Shown piece after piece: positions 22,950-34,180 of a stretch of DNA of 64,000 bases. The DNA comes from Agapanthus africanus. Taxonomy: Eukaryota; Streptophyta; Magnoliopsida; Asparagales; Amaryllidaceae. The stretch lies in NCBI GenBank assembly GCA_030015575.1, contig CM057339.1:773404809-773468808 (forward strand), written 5' to 3'. Positions within the stretch are counted from its first letter, which is position 1, and every line of letters begins with the position of its first letter. The translations under genes and the position numbers were made by a program. The notes beneath the pieces were generated by a model. It was not told the origin of the DNA and searched no databases. It saw only the letters and a list, made by a program, of their open reading frames with translations.

Positions 22950-24258
22950 TTTCACGCTCTGCTTCCCGGTGTACGGCGAAGGGGACACGACTGGCCGCTA
23001 TGTATTTACTCTGAAATAAATACGCTAAGCGTAACTAAGCAATATAAAAGAAATGTACACAAGAGACAAATGTAATGAACAACAACTTTATTTATTAACA
23101 TTCTTTTTACAATACATGGAAAAGTAAATACATGGAATAAAGCGATGTCTAAACAGTGGCATAACAGAAATGAAAAAATACAGAATGTAAAGGAAATGTA
23201 CAAGTGTAACTACAGCTCGGGATCTTCAATAAACTGGTTCAAGCCTTCAGTGCTAGGCTCGATCTCTGGAAGGTCCGAATCACCTGACGACATTCAAAGA
23301 AGAAGAAAGAGAATGTCGTCAACGAACAAATCGCTTGGTAAGTCCCAAAGATAAGAGAGAAGTAGAATAGATAAAGAGAGAATGTAGCTTTTAAAGTTAT
23401 ATTATATTGTTAACGTCGTTGTTTGTAGCTTGGTACAAAAGGATGCCAGTGTATACGAGAGAAGTCTCTATATGCCAGAGACTAAAGGTAAATGGAGTAC
23501 AAGGAACCGTTTATACCACGGTATAACATCAATGGAATATAGGTTAGGTGTCTTAATAGTTGCAGTCTCGTGCCACTTCTAACACCTTCCGTACCAATCT
23601 ACCCCTTAAACCTCGCGATGTCTTGATTGTATTGTATTGTAAATTGTATTGTATTGTATTGTATTATAGATTGTACAGATGGATGACTTGCTGAAATCAT
23701 GATATCAGTAAATGGATGTAACTGGAGAATCATGTAGATGGAAGTATATCCATGTTTTGGTTCAGTCAATACAGATTGAATAAATTGAATATATGTATTC
23801 ATGGATTCATATTAAATTGTAGTTTGTACTTGAATCATATTCAAGTCAGATTATTTATAATGAGACTCAGTCTGAGTCAGAACATTTAGAAAAAAAATTG
23901 AATCCTGAATTAGGTTTTGGTGTTATCGATAACCGCTGCACATGGGCGGCAGGATTTGTGTCTTTTTCAAAGACGATTACCGTGTTGATAACACCGCTTG
24001 TTAAGTTGTCTAACTTAAATAGGCAAGCACCCATATCTTCGGCACCCTGAGACTCAAGAGACTGGTCCCGCTTAAACCTATATTTACTAGGGTCTTTATT
24101 GTAATTTATAAAACTTGAAGGGGTTTTATGTAAAAATAATTTTTGTATACTTTTCAAAATACACCCCAAGTATTTAATTATCGTCTTTAGAGTTTCATAG
24201 ATGTAGATTTTATATATGTGACATTTCTAGTGAATAAACCTATTTTTCATAATACATG
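22950..24258 (-). repeat. 5' LTR of the Tekay element, first segment
   Basis: It matches 15098-16407 of the 3' LTR and then breaks at the Ogre-A insertion. Its outer TG is mutated to TT. The last five bases, ACATG, are the Ogre-A target duplication. The LTR resumes at 55555. Confidence 0.92.
24254..24258. repeat. target site duplication ACATG, left of Ogre-A
   Basis: It is repeated at 55550-55554. The uninterrupted Tekay 3' LTR has a single ACATGG at this site. Confidence 0.93.
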
Positions 24259-24689
24259 TGTTCATTGCCGAAAACCGGGAAGACAAACGTCTTGCCTGAA
24301 TTTGGGGGCAAATGCTAATAGGTGCTATTCGTCCACCTCTTCGAAAATGCCAAGTTGATTTAAGACACCATGTATCGAAGGTTTAGACGGATGCGACCGA
24401 TGTAGCAGACTTCGTCAGATTCCCCCTCGTTGAGAGGTTTTTGATTGTGGGGACGCTCTTCCCTGCAGGCGCAAGCCCCTGCAGTTAATTACGCTACCGC
24501 ATCGCGGTAACAACTTTCTCCTTCTCCAGAAGGTCACTTCATGTCGTGTGTGTTTGTTTTGTTTTTGGTTGCCCGTGGATTGTATACGGAGACTAATTTA
24601 TGTTGTCGCCTGTAGGGCGTGGATTAGTCCAAATCCGTATCTTCTTAGATTTGGGTTTGGGGTTAGGTTTAAGGATACGTTAGTCTCAT

Positions 24690-25080
24690 TTGAGACTAAG
24701 ATCAACTTAAACGTTTGTTAAGGATACGTTAGTCTAAATTTAGACTAAGATCAACTTAACAGTTTGTTAAGGACATGTTAGTCTAATTTTAAACTAAGGT
24801 CAACTTAACCATTTATTAAGGATACGTTAGTCCAATTTTAGACTAAGATCTACTTAACGGGATCATTTAGATCCAACAAAAGAGCATTTGGGCTCTATTG
24901 TTCTAGTTTAGGGACTTTTCGGTCAATTGTCAGTTTAAGGATATAGTGGTCCAATGTTAGTTTAAGGACATCTCGGTCCAATGTTAGTTTAAAGACATCA
25001 CGGTCGAGGTTAAGGACATCATAGTCCGTGAGTTTAAAGACCTCACAGACAAGGTTAAGGACATCATAGTCCGTGAAATG
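24690..25080. repeat. serial TTAGTC..GACTAA and GGAC..GTCC inverted repeats
   Basis: Four units of GATACGTTAGTC..GACTAAGATC (third arm slightly changed) are followed by units such as GGACATCTCGGTCC and GGACATCATAGTCC spaced 20-35 bases apart. Ogre-B LTRs have the same units, but with TTAGCC..GGCTAA in one position. Confidence 0.8.
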
Positions 25081-25496
25081 TGTGGTTGTTGGGACCCGTC
25101 ACCTCTCTGAAGACGTTGAAGGATTACAACGACAAATATCAGAGGAGTGAAGAGATGTACCCTCGAACCAGAGTTGATTGGGTGATCTGTAGTCCAATTT
25201 GGAACTAAGATCCATTAATTAGATTATGAGCACATTGGCTCAGTTAAGTCTGAATTGAGGACTTATGACCAACTTAGGCTAAGTCCAATTAAGTTTGAAA
25301 TATTGGCCTTTTGGACCATTAGACATTTGTCTGGGTTCAGCCCCTCATCATTCAGCAATGCTCAAATAAGAGTTTGAGGGCTTTGGTAACATTTTTATCT
25401 TTGACTGAGCATTAAATATTATAGCTCTGAATTTTACTCAATTCTGAGATTCAGTTGAAGGGGAGGCTTTTGCCTCTGGAAAAATTAGCCAATTTG

Positions 25497-26880
25497 GCTA
25501 AAAATAGTGTTAAACACTAGAGAACAACAATGTTAAACACTGGAAATAAAGCTCTCAAATTAATGTTAAACACTAGAAGACAACAGTGTTAAACACTGAA
25601 AATAAAATTCTCAAATTAGTGTTAAACACTAGATAGGAAAGGGTCACGTGGGGACACGTGACGGCACCCAAAGGTGGGGCCAGATCTCCTTTACTTTGTT
25701 ATGCAAACAAGTGTTAAGCACTTTTAATTTTCATAGCCATCACGTGTGGGCACGTGATGTGTACTCATGCCCTGATTTATTAGAACATTTATTAGGGGTC
25801 ACGTGGTAACACGTGAGAGCGCCAAAGTTAGAATCTGCCTTTGCTTTTGCTCCCTATATATTGAGGGTCACGTGGGAGCACGTGAGGCATTGCCTTAAAG
25901 CTTTTTCTTCTCATTTTTGGGGGATCTGTTTAGGGGTCACGTGGGGCCACGTGGGGCCACGTGACCTTAGTTCTTTGTATGCATGGAGATCTTTCAAGTC
26001 TCTTTATTTTTAAGAATTAAATTCTCTGTAGGGTTAAACCCTAATTATGGTTTTAGAGGAATTAAATTCCTATGTATGTGAAAGAATTAAATTCTTATAT
26101 AGGGTTAAACCCTAGTTCTGTCTTGGAGGAATTAAATTCCTATAACTTTGGAAGAATTAAATTCTCATATAGGGTTAAACCCTAGTTTTATCTTGAAGGA
26201 ATTAAATTCCTGTGAGTTTGGGAGAATTGAATTCTCATATAGGGTTAAACCCTAGTTTTATCTTGGAGGAATTAAATTCCTGTGAATTTGGGAGAATTAA
26301 ATTCTCTAAACTCAATTCTCCCTCTAAGTCTTGGATCTGCATGGCAGAATCTCAACCCGATGAGAATTAAATTCTCAACCTATGGGGAGATTTGCTTCTG
26401 CAGATCTTTAACCAGAGGAAGAACTAAGTTCTTTTTGCAGAAGAGTTAAACTCTTAGATTGAGAATTAAATTCTCTTTTTGAAGTTTTGATCATTTTCCC
26501 CTTTCTCACCTAGGGTTTTCTTTCTTGAGAATTAAATTCTCCTTTCTTTTCTCTCTGTTATTTGCCTTTAGAAAATTTCAAGATCCCAAAATTCTATATC
26601 CCCCAAAAATTCTATCCCTTTCTTCTCCTCTTGGCTCCTATTCATAGGAGAAGGAAAAGAATCAATTTGTTTAGTAACTCTCTCATTGAAAGATTTTGTT
26701 TGTTTTTCATAACTAATATGATCTTTTAGATCTCTCAGTGAATTTTATTCCCCATTGGATTTTTAATCCAAAAGATCTTTTATCTGTTATTCCTGGCAAA
26801 TTTCAGGGAAATCTTTCCTTGTATAAAATCTTTCCATAAATTGGTGATTTTTAATCACCATTGGATTTTTAATCCAATGG
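25497..26880. repeat. stretch of short perfect palindromes in the Ogre-A LTR
   Basis: Inverted repeats with spacers of mostly one to three bases follow one another. Examples are AGTGTT a AACACT, TAGGGTT a AACCCTA, GAGAATT a AATTCTC, AGGAATT a AATTCCT, AGAGTT a AACTCT, TGGTGATT ttt AATCACCA and CCATTGGATT ttt AATCCAATGG. The stems differ but the TT-A-AA centre recurs. Confidence 0.85.
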
Positions 26881-27350
26881 TGCTCCATTTTAGAGAGCAC
26901 CATCTTTTTTGTTTGGAAAGATTTAGAGAAATATTTTCCTAGTTAGGGTCTTTGATTCCCACTTAATTAGAATTTAATTCTATTAATTCATAGATCTTTA
27001 GGAACCCGTCACGTGTTGGCACGTGACCCCCTGATTAAGCATTTGACCAGAATTTAATTCTGTTGTTTTAAAGAACTCAGGAATTATCATGTGTCAGCAC
27101 GTGACCCTTAGTCACGTGTTGGCACGTGATGCCCCATTGGGGTTTTTCCTTGTTATTTTATTATACCTTTAATTCTTTTCAGTGGGTTTAAAGGCCCATC
27201 ACGTGTTGGCACGTGATCACACTGGTTAATTATTTCCAATTATTTATTTTATTCAGTGCCTACATGTTTTGCCTGTAAATGGTCACGTGTTTGCACGTGA
27301 TGCCCGGTCACATGTGGGCACGTGATGCCTGGTCACGTATGAGCACGTGA
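25644..27350. promoter_or_regulatory. about 13 twin G-boxes, TCACGTG-N4-CACGTGA
   Basis: Clear pairs start near 25644, 25740, 25799, 25868, 25938, 27009, 27112, 27199 and 27283, with slightly altered ones near 27088, 27308 and 27333. Spacers vary (GGGA, TGGG, GTAA, GGAG, GGGC, TTGG, TTTG and others) but are always four bases. CACGTG is the core bound by plant bHLH and bZIP factors. The 5' LTR has the same set. Confidence 0.8.
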
Positions 27351-27356
27351 TGCCTC

Positions 27357-27718
27357 ATAACTTTTGATCCCGGATGAATTATGAGGACCATAATATATCA
27401 AATCGAAGGATTTTTCGAGATGCTTTTGATACCATCAGAATTTAGCTGTTTCTCATTTGGGAGTTTGTCAAAATGCAGCTCGGAAAATATTGGTTCGCAT
27501 TTTCTTCCTTAGATTACACGTGCATAGCATATTTGCTCATAACTTTTGATACCGAATGAATTATGAAGCCCATAATATATCAAATCGAAGGATTTTTCGA
27601 GACGCTTTCGATTCCATCAGAATTTAGCTGTTTATCATTCGGGAGTTTGTCAAAATACATCCCGAAAAATACTGGTTCACATTTTCTTAAACGTATCGCT
27701 GACATTTGATACCTTGAG
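27357..27718. repeat. 181-bp tandem duplication in the Ogre-A LTR
   Basis: Two copies begin CATAACTTTTGAT and share ATATATCAAATCGAAGG and CAGAATTTAGCTGTTT. The 5' LTR has the same pair. Confidence 0.85.
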
Positions 27719-27750
27719 CTCTTTTGTGCAGAAATTTTTTGGCGGGAACA

Positions 27751-28110
27751 AATGCCCTCTACTACTTTGACCACGTAAGTATATACGTTGGTGAAGTAGT
27801 GTAGAGTAATTCATAGCGTATGACCAGTTTTGCGTTGGTATATAATCTTCAAGATCTTGATCTGAGAAGATAACGAGCGGACACAAGCGTCGTCATTTAT
27901 CATTGACTCAAATCTCGACTCTTAAGGGATATAGTTCCAAACCCTCAGCTCCGTGAGCCGCACCGTTCTGTTTCTTTACGTTTTACTCTGGCATGAAGTA
28001 GTTTATATACTTCATGAGTAACTTCTCCATTTCAGTGGCATGTAGCTTTGGCAAGTGTAGCCCATAGATGGTAAATAACAGTTCATCTTAAACTTTTTAT
28101 AAGGTAGCGA
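27751..28110 (-). other. Ogre-A polypurine tract and gene-free segment
   Basis: Beside the LTR the - strand reads GAGGGCATT before TGTTCC, the likely plus-strand primer. The rest has no ORF of note. In Ogre-B the matching interval holds an antisense ORF. Here only a short similar stretch near 28050 (AGTGTAGCCCATAG) remains, so the ORF seems lost. Confidence 0.55.
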
Positions 28111-28296
28111 TGGCTTAGGAAACAGGGTTAGGATCTGTTGCCTAAGACTTTCCAACTTTATGAGCCGTGAGGGTCTCACAAAGGCTTTTCTCCCTATGAA
28201 TCGTGAGGATATCGTAGGTGTCTTTTCTCCTTAGGAGTCGTAAGGACTCCTAAGTGCGTTTTCTCTTGAGAATCGTAAGGATCCCACAAGAGAATT
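28111..28296. repeat. hairpin array H1 (Ogre-A)
   Basis: Successive stem-loops: CTTAGGAAACAG / CTGTTGCCTAAG, CTTTATGAG / CTCACAAAG, CCTATGA / TCGTAGG, CTTAGGAGT / ACTCCTAAG and CTCTTG / CAAGAG. Loops are CGTGAGG- or CGTAAGG-like. Spacers are TTTTCTCC-like. Confidence 0.85.
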
Positions 28297-28442
28297 TTCC
28301 TTATGCGTAGGGACACTAATTTCCCTGCAAGTTGAGACGAATCGAGAGATTCTCGCAAAGACACTGATTTCCTTGCGGGTCGAAACGAATCGAGAGGTTC
28401 TCGCCAAGGACGTTGATTTCCCTGAATCGAGATAAGAAGCGA

Positions 28443-28660
28443 TGGCTTAGGAAACAGGTTCAGATCTGTCTCCTAAGACTTTTCAACTTTATGAGCCGTG
28501 AGGGTCTCATAAAGATTTTTTCTCCCTACGAGTCGAGAGGATCTTATAGGTGTATTTTCTCCTTAGGAATCGTGAGGATTCCTAAGTGTGTTTTCTCTTG
28601 AGAGTCGTAAGGATCTCATAAGAGAATTTTCTTCCTTACAAGTCGAGAGGACTCGTAAGT
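28443..28660. repeat. hairpin array H2 (Ogre-A)
   Basis: It has the same order as H1: CTTAGGAAACAG / CTGTCTCCTAAG, CTTTATGAG / CTCATAAAG, CCTACGAG / CTTATAGG, CTTAGGAAT / ATTCCTAAG, CTCTTGAGAG / CTCATAAGAG and CTTACAAGT / ACTCGTAAG. Confidence 0.88.
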
Positions 28661-28796
28661 GATTGATGAGTTGACCTACTCCCGAGTTAAAGCATTGCTT
28701 CAACAGGGAGGTCGAGGGTTGACTTTGGGTTGTCTGTGCACCGCCGAGTCATGGAACTGGGAACTTTGCCACGGCTCCGCTTTGCTGACGTTGTAT

Positions 28797-30284
28797 ATTC
28801 CTGCAGAGACACTGATTTCTCTGCGGGTCGGCGTGAATCGAGATGTTCTCGTCAAGTACGCCGATTTCCCTGAATCGAGGTATTTGCCAAGGACACTGAT
28901 TTCCTCGGAGTTGAGACGAATCGAGGTATTCCTGCAAAGACACTGATTTCCTTGCGGGTCAACGCGAATCGAGATGCTCTCGCCAAAAACGCTGATTTCC
29001 CTGAATCGAGGTTTTGCTAAGGACACTGATTTCCCTGGAGTTGAAACGAATCGAGGTATTCCTGCAAAGACACTGATTTCTCTGCGGGTTGACGCGAATC
29101 GAGATGCTCTCGTTAAAGACGCTGATTTCCCTGAATCGAGATTTTTGCCAAGGACACTGATTTCCTCGGAGTTGAGACGAATCGAGGTATTCCTGCAAAG
29201 ACGCTGATTTCTCTATGGGTCGACGTGAATCGAGATGCTCTCGTCAAGGACACTGATTTCCATGAATCAAGGTTTTTTCCAAGGACGCTGATTTCCTCGG
29301 AGTTGAAACGAATCGAGGTATTCCTGCAAAGATGTTGATTTCTCTGCGGGTCGATGCGAATCGAGATGCTCTCGTCAAGGACGCTGATTTCCCTGAATCA
29401 AGGTTTTTGCCAAGGACACAAATTTCCTCGGAGTTGAGATGAATCGAGATAATCTTGCAAAGACACTGATTTCTCTGCGGGTCGACGCGAATCGAGATGC
29501 TCTCGTCAAGGACACTGATTTCCCTGAATCGAGGTTTTTGCCAAGGACGCTGATTTCCTCGGAGTTGAAACGAATCGAGGTATTCCTGCAAAGACGCGGA
29601 TTTCTCTGCGGGTCGACGCGAATCGAGATGCTCTCGTTAAGGACGCTGATTTCCCTAAATCGAGGAGGTTGCCAAGGACACTGATTTCCCTGGGGTTGAG
29701 ACGAATCAGGGTATTTCTGCAAAGACGCTGATTTCTCTGCGGGTCGACGCGAATCGAGATGCTCTCGTCAAGGACGCTGATTTCCCTGAATCGAAGAGGT
29801 TGCTAAAGATACCGATTTCCTCGGAGTTGAAACGAATCGAGGTATTCCTGCAAAGATGCTGATTTCTCTGCGGGTCGACGCGAATCGAGATGCTTTCGTT
29901 AAGGACGCTTATTTCCCTGAATTGAGGTTTTTGCCAAGGACACTGATTTCCTCGGAGTTGAAACGAATCGAGGTATTTCTGCAAAGACGCTGATTTCTCT
30001 GCGGGTCGATGCGAATCGAGATGCTCTCGTCAAGGACGCTGATTTCCCTGAATCGAGGTTTTTGCCAAGGACGCTGATTTCCTCAGAGTTGAAACGAATC
30101 GAGGTATTCCTGCAAAGACGCTGATTTCTCTATGGGTCGGCGCGAATCGAGATGCTCTCGTCAAGGACGCTGATTTTCCTGAATCGAGGAGGTTGCCAAG
30201 GACACTGATTTCCCTAGGGTTGAGAAGAATCGAAGTATTCCAGCAAAGACACTGATTTCTCTGCGGGTCGATGCGAATCGAGAT
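28797..30284. repeat. 131-bp tandem repeat, about 12 copies (Ogre-A)
   Basis: TGCGGG or a variant recurs at 28822, 28953, 29083, 29214, 29345, 29476, 29607, 29738, 29869, 30000, 30131 and 30262. Each unit contains three sub-blocks built on GACGCTGATTTC or GACACTGATTTC and AATCGAG. Ogre-B inserted in it at GAGAT, and it resumes at 45594. Confidence 0.95.
30280..30284. repeat. target site duplication GAGAT, left of Ogre-B
   Basis: It is repeated at 45589-45593. Joining the two flanks restores the 131-bp repeat unit. Confidence 0.93.
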
Positions 30285-32844
30285 TGTTCCCCTCCGAATG
30301 ACGGCCAAGACAGGGTCGTCTTGCCTGAGATTCGGGGCAGATGCTATTTGGTTTTATCTTTCCACCTCTCCGAAGATGCCAAGTTGATTCATGGCACCGT
30401 GTATCGAAGCTTTAGACGGATGCGGCCGATGTAGCAGACTTCGTCAGATTCCCCCTCGCTTGAGGGGTTTTGATTGTAGGGACGCTCTTCCCTGCAGGCG
30501 CAAGCCCCTGCAGCTAATTATGCTACCGCACCGCGGTAACGACTTTCTCCTTCTCCAGATGTTCACTTCGTGTCGTGGATGTTTGTTTTGTTTGTGGTTG
30601 CCCGTGGATTGTATACGGAGACTAATTTATGTCGTAGCCTATAGGACGTGGATTATTCCAAATCCGTATTTTCTTATATTTGGGTTTGGGGTTTTGGTTT
30701 GAGGATACGTTAGCCATATTTGAGGCTAAGATCAACTCAAACGTTTGTTAAGGATACGTTAGTCTAATTTGAGACTAAGATCAACTTAACAGGATCGTTT
30801 AGATCCGACAAAAGAGCATTTGGGCTCTATTGTTCCAGTTTAGGGACATAGTGGTCGATTGCCAGTTTAGGGACATGGTGGTCCATTGCCAGTTTAGGGA
30901 CGCGGCGGTCCATGGAATGTATGGCCGTCGGGACCCGTCACCTCTCTGACGACGTTGAAGGATTACAATCCACAGATATCAGAGGAGTTCGGAGATGTAC
31001 CCTTGAACCAATGTTGGTTGGGAGATTTATAGTCCAATTTGGGACTAAAGTCTGTTTGAAGGATACGTTAGCCATTTTTGAGGCTAAGATCGACTCAATC
31101 GTTTGTTAAGAATACGTTAGTCTAATTTGAGACTAAGATCAACTTAACGAGATCGTTTAGATCCAACAAAAGAGCATTTGGGCTTTATTGTTCTAGTTTA
31201 GGGACATAGTGGTCCATTGCCAGTTTAAGGACATGGTGGTCCATTGCCAGTTTAGGGACATGGTGGTCCATTGCCAGTTTAGGGACATGGTGGTCCAACA
31301 TTCCCATTTTGGGGACGATATTGGTTTAAGGACGCATTAGTCCATGAGTTTAAGGACCCCACAGTCCATAACAATGTATGGTTGTCGGGACCCGTCACCT
31401 CTCTGACGACGTTGAGGGATTACAACGACGAATATCAGAGGAGTTCAGAGATGTACCCTTGAACCGGGTGTAAATTGATTTGAAAGAGCAGTCGTGCTCA
31501 GTTCAATTTAATTTGAGGACTTACGACCAGAATTGGGTTAAGTCCATTTGAAAATGTTTAACATTTTGTTCATGATTGGCCTGTTTAGGCCTTTGCTTGG
31601 GCTCTGCCCCTTTTTTTTAAAATAATGCACAACATTGGGCTTTTTAATTAAATGCATAGCATTTATTTTGGCCTGTTTGGCCTTTTAAATTGGGCTCTGT
31701 CCCTTTTCTTTAGTAATGCAGAGCATTCAATAGTCTGACAGCGCGCCACGTGGCCTGTCAAGCGCTCTGCGCCGATTGAGGAGCGCAAGGCACAAATTCA
31801 TGTGGAGGTGACACGTGTTACACGCTGGTGAGCGCAAGTCTGTTAGCGCAGTGCGCTGCGCCAGTGCGCTGCGCTAGTGCGCTGCTGACACGTGGCGCGC
31901 TCTGGTGACTTGCGCCAAACCAAGAGAGCAGTGCTCTGTTTTTAGAAGCGTAAGGCGCAGTTGTTCTGTGATTGACACGTGGCGCTCTCTGATGGCTTGC
32001 GCCAATTTAAGGAGCGCAACAGTGCAAATTTCAAAAGTGCAAGGCACTGTTTAATATCTTGATCAAAGAAAACAAGTTTTTCTTTTTATTTTTCCAGAGA
32101 GGTTCTACCTCAAATTTCAAGAGCCAGTGGTTCATCAAAAGGCAATGCCTTTATATAGATCGAAAGATCTAATCAATGAAGTAGATTACTTCTGTTTTAT
32201 CTTTTTTCAATTAGATCTTCTTTTGATCCTTTTTCTCTTCGAGCTCTTCTCAAAATTTTTTAGAGGAGTTCTGTGTATCTCTATCTCTCTGTCTTCTAGA
32301 CTTGGAGTCTAGGGGCCTTTATATAGGGCCAATTAGTTTGTTAGGTTGGTTACAGAGATCTTTCTCTGATTGATCTGGGGATATTTCCCCACCGTCGGAT
32401 CTTTGATCCAAGGGCTCTGTTTTACAGAAGATAATCTTCTTGTTTTTAACAAGATTGGAAAGATCTTTCCAGAATTTTATTGTTTAAATGCTGGCACAGT
32501 TGGCGCAAGCGCATCTGCGCTTGACACGTGTCGTGCAGCGCAGAGCAACTGCGCTGACACGTGTCGCGCAGCGCAGAGCGCAAGTCATCTGAAGCGTTGC
32601 TTCTTTATTTTTATTTTAAAACAGAGCTTTGCTCTGATTGGGTACGCTGTCTTGGGCGCAGCGCTGGCGTGTCTGTTTTTGACACGTGGCGTGTTGCGCG
32701 CAGTGCAAGGAATCTGAAGCGTTCTTCAATTTTTGAGTTTTCGAAATTAACACAGAGCTTTGCTCTGATTGGCGAAAAACAGAAGCGTTGCTTCATTTCC
32801 CGCCTTGGAATTTGAACAGAGCTTTACTCTGATTGGTGGAAACA
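30285..32844 (-). repeat. 3' LTR of Ogre-B (2560 bp)
   Basis: It starts TGTTCCCCTCC and ends ..GGTGGAAACA. It has two copies of a roughly 384-bp unit and two copies of a GACACGTGTCG unit, where the 5' LTR has three and four. It is rich in small palindromes such as AAGGCAATGCCTT and CAGAGC / GCTCTG. Confidence 0.9.
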
Positions 32845-32952
32845 AATGCCCCCCACACCGTTGCGCTTACGTGGCCCCAAACGTGAGCGCAGCGGTGGCA
32901 GAATTCCAAACGTTGCGCCAACTTTTGGAAGTTGAAACGGCTCTCAAATGCT

Positions 32953-32960
32953 TATAAATA
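32953..32960 (+). promoter_or_regulatory. TATA box of the antisense transcript
   Basis: TATAAATA lies 540 bases upstream of the antisense ORF, just outside the 3' LTR and on the strand opposite to gag. The first possible exon is short and pyrimidine-rich. Confidence 0.55.
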
Positions 32961-33075
32961 GGACCTTTGGTCCCTTAGATAATTTTCATCTCTTTTCTTG
33001 AGAATTTTCTCTTATTCAGAGCATTGCTCTTAGGCTTTAAGAACTTTTCAAGAGTAAAACTCTGTTAAAACTTAG

Positions 33076-33487
33076 GTATAGTTTAAAACTTTTTAATAAA
33101 CCAGGGTTTTACTGATTAACAGATCTTTGCTCTCATATATCTTTTGATCTAAAGAAAGCTACTTTAGGGTTTCATTAGTAGAGCTTTTGCTCTCTAAAAG
33201 AATTTTATTTATAATTTCTTAATTCATTAATGGGGCTTTGCTCCTTTTTTCATGGATCTTGAAGATTTAAGATGGAATTTTATTTTTGATGAATTATATC
33301 ATCTTTTTAGAGCAGAGCTCTCAATGTTCTCGGGGGCCTTCTTTAATTTCCCTTCATAATTGACTTTGACAGGTGTCACTCCTGTTTGTAGAGTATTGCT
33401 CTCGAGGAGTTTAACTTTCTGTGCATGTCTTAAATCAGAAATTGCTTAACCAGTCTGTCTGTTGATTTTGTTGATTTTCTTTTGCAG
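33076..33487 (+). other. possible 5'UTR intron of the antisense ORF
   Basis: A donor-like AG/GTATAGT at 33075 and a strong acceptor TTTTCTTTTGCAG ending at 33487 flank 412 AT-rich bases. The ATG follows six bases after the acceptor. The donor is the less certain end. Confidence 0.5.
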
Positions 33488-33492
33488 GAGTA

Positions 33493-33999
33493 ATGGACGC
33501 CCACATGTATGACCTTGATGAGATCATCTCTTATGGAGACATTCGCCGACTCGGCCGTTCTCAAGACCGAGAATTTACCAACGCCGAGTGTGCCGAGATT
33601 ATGAGTCGTTTTGACGCATATAATGGCCAACTGCTTCCTCGGCGTTCCCCTCTCTTGAAGCTTATCGTGGGAGCAATCTGGGAAGCACTTCCCTTGTTCT
33701 GTACTGGTGTGCCACTTGGGGCATTGGACGTCGCCGAGGATAAGGTGCACTCGGTGTACCTGATGAACCTAATCTCGAAGAGACGGCGAGACAATCTTGT
33801 CGATCTCTTGCACCAGGCCTTTCAACAGTCCGCCATTCTTGCTGCCTATCAGAGGGTGGAGGACATCAGTGGGGATCCAGACGCTCGTGCTCGCGAAAGA
33901 AAGCACACCAGGATGGTTCGCCAGGCTTGGAAAGTTCTGGACAAGGTCACTTTTGAGTTCCTCAATCCATGTCCTGGATTTGAGGTTTTGCCATTGTAA
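33493..33999 (+). CDS. antisense ORF of Ogre-B, 168 residues, function unknown
   Basis: This is the only intact frame in the giants that does not come from tandem repeats. It starts MDAHMYDLDEIISYG and ends NPCPGFEVLPL, with a TAA at 33997. The middle is rich in charged and hydrophobic residues (LLKLIVGAIWEALPLF, RRRDNLVDLLHQAFQQ, RARERKHTRMVRQAWKVLDKV), which suggests helices. There is no signal peptide, membrane segment, zinc motif or known catalytic motif that I recognise. It lies between the repeat region and the 3' LTR on the strand opposite to gag, behind a TATA box and a likely acceptor site. Tat-lineage elements such as Grande have antisense ORFs in this place. Whether it is a protein-coding gene is not proven, but an undamaged frame beside a broken gag is notable. 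Confidence 0.65.
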   Translation: MDAHMYDLDEIISYGDIRRLGRSQDREFTNAECAEIMSRFDAYNGQLLPRRSPLLKLIVGAIWEALPLFCTGVPLGALDVAEDKVHSVYLMNLISKRRRDNLVDLLHQAFQQSAILAAYQRVEDISGDPDARARERKHTRMVRQAWKVLDKVTFEFLNPCPGFEVLPL

Positions 34000-34180
34000 T
34001 CATTTCGATAATGCTGCTTTTGTTTATTGTCTTTATTGATATAAAATTTTCCGAGTATGAATGACAAATCTTTTGCCCTTTTCCTTTTATTTTCTGCTTT
34101 GTTATTGGCATATTCCTTAAGTAAGCGTAGCCTGTAGGTGATATAGCACATCCTGTCTTGAATACTTTGGGGAGTAGTAA

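Larger units (their letters stand above)
24259..27750 (-). repeat. 3' LTR of Ogre-A (3492 bp)
   Basis: It is nearly identical to 52002-55549. The part 24690-25080 repeats TTAGTC..GACTAA and GGAC..GTCC hairpins, 25497-26880 is full of short palindromes and 25644-27350 carries twin CACGTG boxes. No protein gene is seen. Confidence 0.92.

Noticed and set aside
28111..28660. Regularly spaced repeats that look like a CRISPR array
   Set aside because: The constant part is a hairpin loop and the variable parts are complementary arms, not spacers. There are no cas genes, and the context is a plant retrotransposon.
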